DNA of 64,000 nucleotides from positions 1 to 64,000 of the forward strand of contig JBFWQI010000002.1 of assembly GCA_050249535.1 (NCBI GenBank), given 5' to 3'. The DNA comes from JADJXM01 sp937967285 (GTDB taxonomy: Bacteria; Acidobacteriota; Blastocatellia; RBC074). The translations under genes and the position numbers were made by a program. Below are positions 55,767-64,000 of the stretch, piece after piece. Numbering within the stretch: position 1 is the first letter of the stretch; the number at the start of each line of letters is the position of its first letter. Below the pieces are notes generated by a model. It was not told where the DNA came from and made no database searches. It saw only the letters and a list, made by a program, of their open reading frames with translations.

Positions 55767-56266
55767 CAGGCCGCATTTCCCTTCCAGTAAGCGAGCGTGG
55801 ATGGCGCAACGCCGAAATCCGCGCCGGGTTCGATCCCCTGCAATCTGAGCAGAATCGCGATCACCGCATAATGATGCACGGTGTGACCGAACAGAAATTG
55901 AAGTTCGCGGCCGATGGTCGAGGTCGACAAATCCGCCGCTTGCATCATTCCGTCAGCTCTGACTTCGACGGGCCGATATTCATCCTCATCCAGCAGAGAA
56001 GAGAGCTGCCCGATCGCGGTCTTCATCCGGTCGATGGCGACCGACCTGTTCGTTTCGACCGTCTCGTCCCGTTTGCGGCGATTGTAATCGATGCGCCCGA
56101 TCGCCAGCCCGTCCAGGAAGCTGCCGTAAAAATCGAGGCAATGCCTGAAATGGCCTCCGATTCCCGTGCGCGATATTCCCTCAACCGGCCGCGCGTAGGA
56201 AGCATCATCGATCTTCTCAACCAGTTCCAGACCTTGTCGCAGTATCAAAATATTCTTCAATGCCAT
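55766..56266 (-). CDS. DinB-like four-helix protein
   Basis: 166 aa. The ATG at 56266 has GGAGAGA about 9 bases upstream; a longer reading from 56353 adds a Cys/Pro-rich tail without homology. It has the DinB metal-site histidines: TGIGGHFRHCLDFY near residue 40 and FLFGHTVHHYAVIAILLRLQG near the C-terminus. Family members are bacillithiol- or mycothiol-dependent S-transferases or damage-induced proteins. It forms a two-gene operon with the NRDE protein. Confidence 0.85.
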   Translation of the reverse strand: MALKNILILRQGLELVEKIDDASYARPVEGISRTGIGGHFRHCLDFYGSFLDGLAIGRIDYNRRKRDETVETNRSVAIDRMKTAIGQLSSLLDEDEYRPVEVRADGMMQAADLSTSTIGRELQFLFGHTVHHYAVIAILLRLQGIEPGADFGVAPSTLAYWKGNAA

Positions 56267-56472
56267 AGAAATGGATCTCTCCGCGATCACCGGGCAAGGC
56301 GCCGGCCGGATAGCAGGCACACCTCCAGCCCGTTTTTTTGTACACATCGACAATATGGATAACTGAAGGCGATTTATTCCAGCCCCTGGTTTTCTCCTCT
56401 CCCGTTATGCCCGCTTCAAAAATAATCGATTGCCCGGGATCGCCCTGATCGCAGGGAATAAACCTGCTTCGG

Positions 56473-58008
56473 ATGAGGATTATGGAGATGGCACGGGCAC
56501 TCAAGCCCCGCCGGATCAGGAGAGAGATGAGAGAGATCAGAGAAAACGAAATTCAGTTATCCCACGACCACTCGCACGGACCTAATCGGTTCGCAGTGAT
56601 ACCGACGGCCGTTCGAATGGATTCAATTGAAGGATATACCGGGCGCGGCGTGACCATCGCGCTGCTCGATTCCGGATTTTACCCTCATCCTGACCTGACC
56701 CGGCCCGAGAACAGAATCCTCGCCCATTACGATGTGGCAAGCGGCAAGGCCGGCTCGCTCAAAGCCGGTCGCCCCGGGCCCTGGCAATGGCATGGCACGC
56801 AGACCTCAGTCGTCGCGGCCGGCAATGGATTTCTGTCGGACGGAATTTATCGAGCCATCGCCCCGGAAGCCAGCCTTGTGCTGGTCAAGGTCAGCGATCG
56901 CGGGAGGATCAGCGACGAGGCGATCGTCAAGGGGCTCAACTGGGTGGTCGAGAATCGCGAGAGATACAACATCCGCATCGTCAGCATGTCGCTGGGTGGA
57001 GATGGCGAGATTTCATTCAACGAGAGCATCGTCGATCAGGCGGCTGAGCGTGCGGTCACGGCCGGGCTGGTGCTGATCGCCGCAGCGGGAAATGCCGGTT
57101 GCACTGGCGATCACCGCCCGATACCGCCGGCCAACTCACCATCCATCCTGGCAGTCGGCGGATTCAACGATGAGAACGTGCTGGGGAATCAGGATCTCAA
57201 CCCATACTGCTCGAGCTTCGGTCCGACGATCGACGGATTGATCAAGCCGGAAGTGGTTGCACCCGCGATCTGGGTCGCCTCGCCGATCCTTCCTCAAACG
57301 GACGCCTATGCGGAAGCGGAGATGCTTTCGGAGATCGCCGCGGCTCCCGACTATCAGTTGCCTGTCCTGACCAAAAAATATGGAGCGAGACTCGGGCTGA
57401 CGGAGGTCGACCCGGACGAACTTCGGTCATCGGTCGAATCCCGCCTCCGGGAGATGAAGATCGTCGCGACGCACTACCAGCACGTCGACGGGACATCATT
57501 CGCGGCCCCGATCGCGGCGTCAGTTGCCGCTCAGATGATCGAGGCCAATCCGCGCCTGACTCCGTCGGTCGTCCGGAACATTCTGATCTCGACGGCGGAT
57601 CGTGCGCCCGGACTCTCGCTCATGCAACAGGGCTACGGGGTCATCAACGCGCGACGGGCGGTCGAAGCGGCGATGAGCGAAACCCACGTCCATTCCGATT
57701 GCGATTTCAACCCGCCGCGAATCGAAGGGGACCGGCTGATCTTCTGGTTTCACAACGATACGGCAGAGAACGTGACCCTGGCCGGCGAGTTCAACGGCTG
57801 GAATCCCGATTCGATTCGCTTCGAGAGACATCACTCCGGGATGTGGCGCGCCGGAATCGAGATCCCTGAAGCCGGGAAATACGAATACAAATTCGTGATC
57901 GACGGCAGTGTCTGGGTGGACGATCCGGGAAATGCGGTCAAAACCGACGACGGTCACGGCGGACTCAACTCCCTGGTCTTCATCGGCGATGAATCGAAGG
58001 CGTGGTGA
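56473..58008 (+). CDS. Subtilisin-like S8 protease fused to a CBM48/AMPK-beta-like domain
   Basis: 511 aa. The N-terminus is a basic/acidic helix without a signal peptide; ATGs at 56482 or 56527 are possible starts. The catalytic triad is visible: Asp66 (IALLDSGF), His107 (WQWHGTQTS) and Ser342 (DGTSFAAP), with VSMSLGGDG and AAAGNAG for the oxyanion region. From about residue 420, FWFHNDTAENVTLAGEFNGW...YEYKFVIDG is an E-set glycogen-binding-like domain of the CBM48/AMPK-beta type. Inferred role: an intracellular protease tethered to glycogen or a related polymer. The aquaporin gene begins at its end. Confidence 0.9.
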   Translation: MRIMEMARALKPRRIRREMREIRENEIQLSHDHSHGPNRFAVIPTAVRMDSIEGYTGRGVTIALLDSGFYPHPDLTRPENRILAHYDVASGKAGSLKAGRPGPWQWHGTQTSVVAAGNGFLSDGIYRAIAPEASLVLVKVSDRGRISDEAIVKGLNWVVENRERYNIRIVSMSLGGDGEISFNESIVDQAAERAVTAGLVLIAAAGNAGCTGDHRPIPPANSPSILAVGGFNDENVLGNQDLNPYCSSFGPTIDGLIKPEVVAPAIWVASPILPQTDAYAEAEMLSEIAAAPDYQLPVLTKKYGARLGLTEVDPDELRSSVESRLREMKIVATHYQHVDGTSFAAPIAASVAAQMIEANPRLTPSVVRNILISTADRAPGLSLMQQGYGVINARRAVEAAMSETHVHSDCDFNPPRIEGDRLIFWFHNDTAENVTLAGEFNGWNPDSIRFERHHSGMWRAGIEIPEAGKYEYKFVIDGSVWVDDPGNAVKTDDGHGGLNSLVFIGDESKAW

Positions 58009-58013
58009 TCGAA

Positions 58014-58826
58014 ATGCCCAATTTCAACCCATATCTGAATCACATTCCCGAATATCTGATCGAGGCCGCCGGATTGGGGTTATTTATGGTCTCGGCCTGT
58101 TCATTCGGCATCCTGCTGGAGCATCCGGGATCGGCCGTCCATCAGGCGATCCCCTCCGCGGTGGCTCGACGCGTTCTGATGGGTATGGCGATGGGACTGA
58201 CGGCCATTGCGATCATCTATTCTCCGTGGGGCAAAAGGTCGGGCGCGCACATCAACCCGTCAGTCACCCTGACCTATTTCAGGCTCGGCAAGATCGAAAA
58301 ACGGGATTTCGCCGGATACCTCGGCGGCCAGTTCATCGGCGCGGCGTGTGGAGTGCTGATCGCATCGCTGCTCTACCGCAGCCTGCTCGAACACCCGTCT
58401 GTTCATTATGTCGCCACGTTGCCGGGAAGATTCGGCGATCCGGCGGCCTTCGGCGGAGAGATGCTGATCTCGTTTTTACTGATGACCGTCGTGCTGATCG
58501 TGTCGAACGATCTGCGCCTGTCGCGGTACACGGGGCTCTTCGCCGGAGCAATGGTCATGGCCTGGATCACGCTCGAAGCTCCGGTGTCGGGTATGAGCAT
58601 GAACCCGGCGCGGACATTCGGCTCGGCGCTGGCCGCCGGCGACTGGAGGTCGATCTGGATCTATTTCGCGGCGCCCCCGGCAGGAATGCTGCTGGCGGCC
58701 GAGATCTATCTGCGACGCAAGGGCGCACATCAAGTCTTGTGCGCAAAACTCAACCATCACAACAACCAGCGCTGCATCTTCAGGTGCAATTTCGATGAAG
58801 GCAGCCGGATCACAACTGCAGCATAA
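58014..58826 (+). CDS. Aquaporin (MIP family) with Cys-rich C-terminal tail
   Basis: 270 aa. The ATG at 58014 is 5 bp after the protease stop; a GTG at 58002 would overlap it. Six membrane helices are predicted. The first pore motif is HINPSVT (NPS instead of NPA) and the second is SMNPART. The tail after about residue 235 is hydrophilic with three Cys and several His/Asn (VLCAKLNHHNNQRCIFRCNF), unusual for aquaporins and possibly metal-binding. It probably conducts water or a small neutral solute such as glycerol. Tight linkage to the protease implies cotranscription. Confidence 0.88.
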   Translation: MPNFNPYLNHIPEYLIEAAGLGLFMVSACSFGILLEHPGSAVHQAIPSAVARRVLMGMAMGLTAIAIIYSPWGKRSGAHINPSVTLTYFRLGKIEKRDFAGYLGGQFIGAACGVLIASLLYRSLLEHPSVHYVATLPGRFGDPAAFGGEMLISFLLMTVVLIVSNDLRLSRYTGLFAGAMVMAWITLEAPVSGMSMNPARTFGSALAAGDWRSIWIYFAAPPAGMLLAAEIYLRRKGAHQVLCAKLNHHNNQRCIFRCNFDEGSRITTAA

Positions 58827-58853
58827 AACAGATAATCTGGAGGGAGAAAATAT

Positions 58854-59612
58854 ATGTTCAAACGTCAATCAAACTTATGGGCCGCCGCGCTGATGATCCT
58901 TTTCGGGATCTATCCCGCAGCCACGACATTCGCACAGATGAAGACCGACAAGCAGGTCCGGTTCACGGTCAGGATCGAGAACATCTCGAATCCCGACGGT
59001 CAGACGGCGAAGGACGGAAGCAAATGGCCGTTCGCCCTGTCACCGGGTCTATGGGTTACTCACGAGCGCGAAGTTCGCTTGTTCCGTATCGGCAACCCGG
59101 CGATCAACGGTCTCGAGGCGCAGGCCGAAGACGGCAACCCGGGCGAGATGGTCAAGGCTCTCGATTCCTATCACGGGATGATGCTTCACGGAGTCTTCAA
59201 TACCCCGGTCGGCGCAACAGGCCCCGGCCCGATCGGCCCCGGAAATGCCTATGAATTCTCATTCACGGCAAAACCCGGAGCGAAACTGTCGTTATTGACG
59301 ATGTTCGGACAGTCGAACGACTGGTTCTATGCCCCGGCGGCAGAGGGTATCGACCTGTTCAAGAACGGCAAGCCTGTCAGTGGTGATATCACGAGGGAGT
59401 TCATGCTTTTCGATGCGGGTACTGAAGTGAACGAAGAGCCGGGGATCGGACCGAACCAGGCCCCGCGCCAGAAAGCCCCCAATACCGGCGTCGATGAGAA
59501 GGGCAAGGTCGAGCGCGCGAAAATGTCGCCGTTCTTCGGCAGAACCGCAGAACTTTTCCGCGTCACGATCATGACCGGCGACGAAATGGCTTCGATGCCG
59601 CGGACGAAGTAA
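58854..59612 (+). CDS. Secreted spondin-domain protein
   Basis: 252 aa with a signal peptide (LWAAALMILFGIYPAATTFA) and GGAGGGAG before the ATG. The body has spondin-N landmarks: FTVRIENIS, SPGLWVTHE, LTMFGQSNDWFYAP, LFKNGKPVSGDIT and LFDAGTEVNEEPGIGPNQAPRQ, with acidic residues for a Ca site. Bacterial spondin-domain proteins are extracellular and of unknown role, perhaps adhesion. It stands downstream of the aquaporin gene with a 27-bp gap. Confidence 0.88.
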   Translation: MFKRQSNLWAAALMILFGIYPAATTFAQMKTDKQVRFTVRIENISNPDGQTAKDGSKWPFALSPGLWVTHEREVRLFRIGNPAINGLEAQAEDGNPGEMVKALDSYHGMMLHGVFNTPVGATGPGPIGPGNAYEFSFTAKPGAKLSLLTMFGQSNDWFYAPAAEGIDLFKNGKPVSGDITREFMLFDAGTEVNEEPGIGPNQAPRQKAPNTGVDEKGKVERAKMSPFFGRTAELFRVTIMTGDEMASMPRTK

Positions 59613-59740
59613 GCCGGGCTTCGGATCAGCCGGTGGTTCGCTGAACCGCCGGCTGATTTCCACCGCCATGAGTGGATATCGGGCCTGCGAACAGGGCGGG
59701 CGGATCAAACAACGACCGAACAGATAAAGGAGAGGGAGAG

Positions 59741-60610
59741 ATGAAAATCAGATCGAAAATAATGGGCATCGTGGCGGTCTGCCTTGTTGCGTTCACCGCT
59801 GCCCAGGCGCAGACCGCGCAGAAACGGACGCTGACGATCGACGGCGCACGCATGGCGATCAAATCGGCCATCGACGAAGCAGCCATCGTCAAGGCCCCCG
59901 GCGCAGTGATCGCGGTCGTCGATGACGGCGGCAACCTGATGGCGCTCGAGCGACTGGACGGGACGTTCCCGGCCGGCGCGACTATCTCGATCGGCAAGGC
60001 CCGCACGGCCGCGCTGTTCAAAAAGCCGACCCGAGTCTTCGAGGAGATCATCGGCAAGGGACGGACAGCGATGGCTGCGCTGCCCGATTCGCTCTTTACT
60101 CCGCTGCAGGGGGGCGTGCCGATCGTCATCGACGGCCAGGTGGTCGGGGCAATTGGCGTGAGCGGCGCTGCCAGCGCTCAGCAGGACGAGGAGCTGGCGA
60201 TCGCCGGCGCAAATGCGCTGCAGAACAAAATGGCGACCGTTGGCAGGCCCGTCTCCTTCTTCGACAGCCGTCAGGTGAGCGCGGCTTTCGAGAAAGGCGC
60301 CGTGCTCTTCGACGGCAGCGACAAATACATGGTCCACGCCAGTCGCCGCGAGAAACCGGGGATGGTCGAGGTCCACGAGCAGGACGCCGACATCATTTAT
60401 GTGCTCGACGGAACGGCCACTCTGATCACGGGCGGCACGCCGGTCGCCCCGAAGACGATCGCCCCGGGAGAGATCCGCGCCGAGCGCGTCACCGGCGGCG
60501 AGGAACGTCACCTGGCTCGCGGAGACGTGCTGATAGTCCCCGCCGGCACGCCGCACTGGTTCAAAGAGGTGGCCGCGCCTTTCACCTACTATGTGGTCAA
60601 GGCGCGATAG
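59741..60610 (+). CDS. HbpS/GlcG-like domain fused to a cupin, secreted
   Basis: 289 aa. AAGGAGAGGGAGAG precedes the ATG at 59741, which gives a signal peptide (IMGIVAVCLVAFTAAQA). Residues about 30-165 match the heme-degrading/GlcG-HbpS fold (AIKSAIDEAA, GAVIAVVDDGGNLMALERLDG, IGKARTAALF, GGVPIVIDGQVVGAIGVSGA). Residues about 175-289 form a cupin (PGMVEVHEQDADIIYVLDGTATLITGG, GDVLIVPAGTPHWFKE) with His/Glu metal ligands. The fusion suggests binding and sensing or processing of a small molecule in the periplasm. It lies directly upstream of an SMP-30 protein, so a substrate for a lactone pathway is possible. Confidence 0.87.
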   Translation: MKIRSKIMGIVAVCLVAFTAAQAQTAQKRTLTIDGARMAIKSAIDEAAIVKAPGAVIAVVDDGGNLMALERLDGTFPAGATISIGKARTAALFKKPTRVFEEIIGKGRTAMAALPDSLFTPLQGGVPIVIDGQVVGAIGVSGAASAQQDEELAIAGANALQNKMATVGRPVSFFDSRQVSAAFEKGAVLFDGSDKYMVHASRREKPGMVEVHEQDADIIYVLDGTATLITGGTPVAPKTIAPGEIRAERVTGGEERHLARGDVLIVPAGTPHWFKEVAAPFTYYVVKAR

Positions 60611-60626
60611 CGCGAAAGGAGCGGTC

Positions 60627-62261
<1,635 letters not shown>

Positions 62262-62269
62262 AAAATTCC

Positions 62270-62311
62270 CGGGGAGTGGACGGATTTGCTCGAAAAAAGT
62301 CCACTTCCCGG
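62270..62311 (+). terminator. Hairpin after the SMP-30 gene
   Basis: The stem CCGGGGAGTGGAC / GTCCACTTCCCGG (about 62270-62282 and 62299-62311, one mismatch) is followed by CCTCTTTGTT. The T content is low, so termination efficiency is uncertain. Confidence 0.5.
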
Positions 62312-62368
62312 CCTCTTTGTTCTAGAATCCGCAGATATCGAGCTGTTACCGTCCTGGAGTTAAAACTG

Positions 62369-62980
62369 ATGGAGCGGGCTGAAGTACATCCCGGAGAGTC
62401 TCCTGCCGGTCCTGAGAGCTGGGTGGACAGGCATGGCGACTGCATGTTTCGATACGCGCTGGCAAGACTGAGAGACGATTCTGCCGCCGAGGAGGTCGTG
62501 CAGGAGACCTTTCTCGCGGCCATCAGGTCGTATCACGCCTTCGACGGCAAGTCTTCTGAACGGACCTGGCTGATCGGGATTTTGAAGCACAAGATCATCG
62601 ATCACTACAGAAAGATCAGTCACCAGCGATCCTTCGATGCGATCGACGGCCTGCCTCCGGAATCTGCAGACCTGTTTATGCAGAGCGGCGAATGGGTCGA
62701 TCACTTCGACTTCGATCGCGGCCCGATCGACTGGGGAGCAAACCCGGCGCGGATCTTCGAAAAGGGCGAGTTCCAGGTGGCGCTTAGCAGGTGCATCGCG
62801 CATCTGCCCGACAGGCTCTCGGCGGTCTTCACTCTCCGCGAGATGGAGGAGATGGAGACCGATGAGATCTGTAAGGTTCTCGCGATTTCGACGACCAATC
62901 TGTGGGTCATGCTGCATCGTGCGCGGGCTCATCTGCGCAAGTGCATCGAATATAACTGGTTCCGCAGGGCGGACGGATGA
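62369..62980 (+). CDS. ECF-type RNA polymerase sigma factor
   Basis: 203 aa from the ATG at 62369, with CTGGAG 12 bases upstream. Region 2: MFRYALARLRDDSAAEEVVQETFLAAIRSYHAFDG and RTWLIGILKHKIIDHYRK. Region 4: LPDRLSAVFTLREMEEMETDEICKVLAISTTNLWVMLHRAR. The linker between them (about 95-135) is longer than usual. A zinc-finger anti-sigma gene follows, so activity is probably controlled by that partner. Confidence 0.92.
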   Translation: MERAEVHPGESPAGPESWVDRHGDCMFRYALARLRDDSAAEEVVQETFLAAIRSYHAFDGKSSERTWLIGILKHKIIDHYRKISHQRSFDAIDGLPPESADLFMQSGEWVDHFDFDRGPIDWGANPARIFEKGEFQVALSRCIAHLPDRLSAVFTLREMEEMETDEICKVLAISTTNLWVMLHRARAHLRKCIEYNWFRRADG

Positions 62981-63017
62981 GCGGGGGCGGACCGCAACCT
63001 CACTGAAACTTTGAATA

Positions 63018-63332
63018 ATGGCGTCGAATTTCTTTAACAAGCTCAAACTCGAAGCGATCTTCTGGCTGGCGCGCCGGCTGCCGGTCTGCCGCGAACTGAC
63101 TCCGTGGATGTCGGAACGGCTGGACAAGCCCCTCCCGCTCGGACGCGAGATCAAACTCCGCCTGCACATCATGATCTGCGATTTCTGCAAAAGGTATCAG
63201 GAGCAGCTCTACGCCCTGCGTGAAGCCGTCCAGACCATGTCTGAGCCCGAAAACCCCGCGGCGGATCAACCCCGCCTCTCCGACGATGCCCGTGAAAGAA
63301 TCAAACAGGCACTCCGAAACAGCGACCGCTGA
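63018..63332 (+). CDS. Zinc-finger anti-sigma factor (zf-HC2-like)
   Basis: 104 aa. It contains the anti-sigma zinc motif in PVCRELTPWMSERLD then LHIMICDFCKRY, that is Cys, His-x3-Cys-x2-Cys. There is no membrane segment, so it is a soluble type of ZAS protein. It lies 37 bp after the ECF sigma gene and probably inhibits it, perhaps releasing it on thiol oxidation. Confidence 0.85.
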   Translation: MASNFFNKLKLEAIFWLARRLPVCRELTPWMSERLDKPLPLGREIKLRLHIMICDFCKRYQEQLYALREAVQTMSEPENPAADQPRLSDDARERIKQALRNSDR

Positions 63333-63356
63333 AAAAACAACTCCGAAACAAATTCG

Positions 63357-63792
63357 GTAACTTCTCAGCCTGTGAAGCAGGATTTTTTCGACAGGATTTA
63401 CAGGATTATTTTGTAGAGTCTTAAAAAGGTTTCAGGGAACTTCGGGGCAAAAAGCCACTCAATTACCCTGATGTCGGGACACTTATCAAAATGGCCCGAA
63501 GGGCCAATCGAAAATAGCCCCGCGATTCATCGCGGGGATTCAGGGAGCATTCCGTACGAGTCCCGGAGGGACGGCTGAATATTTACCTGAAGCCGTTTCA
63601 GCCGTCCCTCCGGGACTCGATGAAAAATTCGCCTTTTCCCGGCGATAAATCGCCCGGGCTATTATCAAACCGTCCCTGTCGGGACGAAAAAGTGTCCTGA
63701 CATCAGCTTCATTACCCTGATATAATCCTGTAAATCCTGACAAATCCTGTTAATCCTGTCAAAAAATCCTTCTCCTCAAGCTGAGTTGTTAC
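63357..63792. mobile_element. Second MITE-like element, interrupted by a nested element
   Basis: The ends (GTAACTTCTCAGC...TTCGACAGGATT and AATCCTGTCAAAA...GCTGAGTTGTTAC) match the inverted ends of the element at 34980-35182, and the interior words CAGGATT and CTTCGGGGCAA are shared. Its interior is split by the insertion at 63470-63704. It has no reading frame of its own. Confidence 0.7.
63470..63704. mobile_element. Nested palindromic element flanked by an 11-bp direct repeat
   Basis: The terminal inverted repeats GATGTCGGGACACTT (63470-63484) and AAGTGTCCTGACATC (63690-63704) bound a 235-base element that contains further stems (GGCCCGAAGGGCC, CCCCGCGATTCATCGCGGGG, GTCCCGGAGGGACGGC/GCCGTCCCTCCGGGAC). 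ATTACCCTGAT occurs on both sides (63462-63472 and 63711-63721), as expected for a target duplication. The copy at 34980 shows the uninterrupted arrangement. Confidence 0.7.
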
Positions 63793-63910
63793 AATTTCGA
63801 AATAATTCTGTAAGGTTCCGGCCCGGCTCCCGACTGATTGACGAACAGGAAACAACGCTCCGAGAAAATCGGAGCAGGACATAACCGTTCCGTCTATCAG
63901 GGAGTCAGAG

Positions 63911-64000
63911 ATGAACGCTGTCGATTTTGAAGAGATTACCCTGCCGCATTCGAAAGACCTGTACCGGGCGGCGACCCGACTTGTCGGCAACAGCTCGGAC
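63911..64000 (+). CDS. ECF sigma factor, N-terminal part (runs off the window)
   Basis: An ATG at 63911 with GGGAGTC about 8 bases upstream opens a frame to the window end: MNAVDFEEITLPHSKDLYRA and then ATRLVGNSSD. The LPHSKDLYRAATRLVGN pattern is the start of region 2 in ECF sigma factors. Only 30 codons are visible. Confidence 0.75.
   Translation, partial: MNAVDFEEITLPHSKDLYRAATRLVGNSSD

Overview
The window looks like a chromosomal segment of a heterotrophic Gram-negative soil-type bacterium, most likely an Acidobacteriota (Blastocatellia-like). This is an inference from gene style rather than from a marker gene. The supporting traits are about 60 % GC, several Tat-exported Gfo/Idh/MocA sugar oxidoreductases, a Ser/Thr kinase with a TolB-like and TPR tail next to an ECF sigma factor, sulfatase and SMP-30 genes, Rhs cassettes, and many intergenic dyad repeats built from short words (TTTCCAGT, AGAAAGT, CCTTTGTGG, GGCCTTTGCGG). 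No rRNA, tRNA or CRISPR array was seen.

Layout. 1-4.4 kb: an accessory Rhs patch with two displaced rhs C-terminal cassettes (one unknown tip with a coupled candidate immunity gene, one DUF922-like metallopeptidase tip), a third frameshifted cassette, and an apparent IS end. 4.4-13.9 kb: PA14 protein, folC, then a hexuronate/acid-sugar group (uxaC, a Tat Gfo/Idh/MocA, a Tat enolase-superfamily protein), a YHS-like secreted protein, an amidohydrolase and a DUF434 protein. 14-28 kb: housekeeping genes (lpdA, uvrB, aroC, def, ssb, fmt, rsmB) mixed with sugar genes (SMP-30, SDR, Gfo/Idh/MocA, sulfatase). 28-35 kb: kinase/ECF pair, DapA-like protein, an unknown protein and an esterase.

35.2-48.1 kb is the most unusual part. 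A minus-strand gene run encodes four paralogous ATP-grasp enzymes whose C-terminal motif (D/E-x-N-x-F-P-G-Y-K-G-V-P) and K-x-Y-x-V-G-D-x-V segment recall inositol 1,3,4-trisphosphate 5/6-kinases (and, less specifically, RimK-type ligases). With them are an MFS transporter, a secreted beta-propeller phytase, and a 972-residue zinc-ribbon/FHA/pseudokinase/MFS fusion. A divergent pair encodes an FHA-TPR-pseudoreceiver protein and a mannitol-1-phosphate dehydrogenase-like enzyme. Together these suggest an undescribed membrane-linked system handling a phosphorylated polyol or cyclitol, or a ligated small molecule, and wired to phosphothreonine signalling. The parts are visible in the sequence; the function is inference.

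48.4-64 kb: a GH5-like glycosidase, another Tat Gfo/Idh/MocA, a cyanophycinase-like peptidase, a dipeptidase, a BNR protein, DoxX, NRDE/TANGO2, DinB, a subtilase fused to a CBM48/AMPK-beta-like domain and overlapping an aquaporin, a spondin-domain protein, an HbpS-cupin fusion, an SMP-30 protein, and ECF sigma/anti-sigma genes. The right end has a nested inverted-repeat element and the first 30 codons of another ECF sigma factor.
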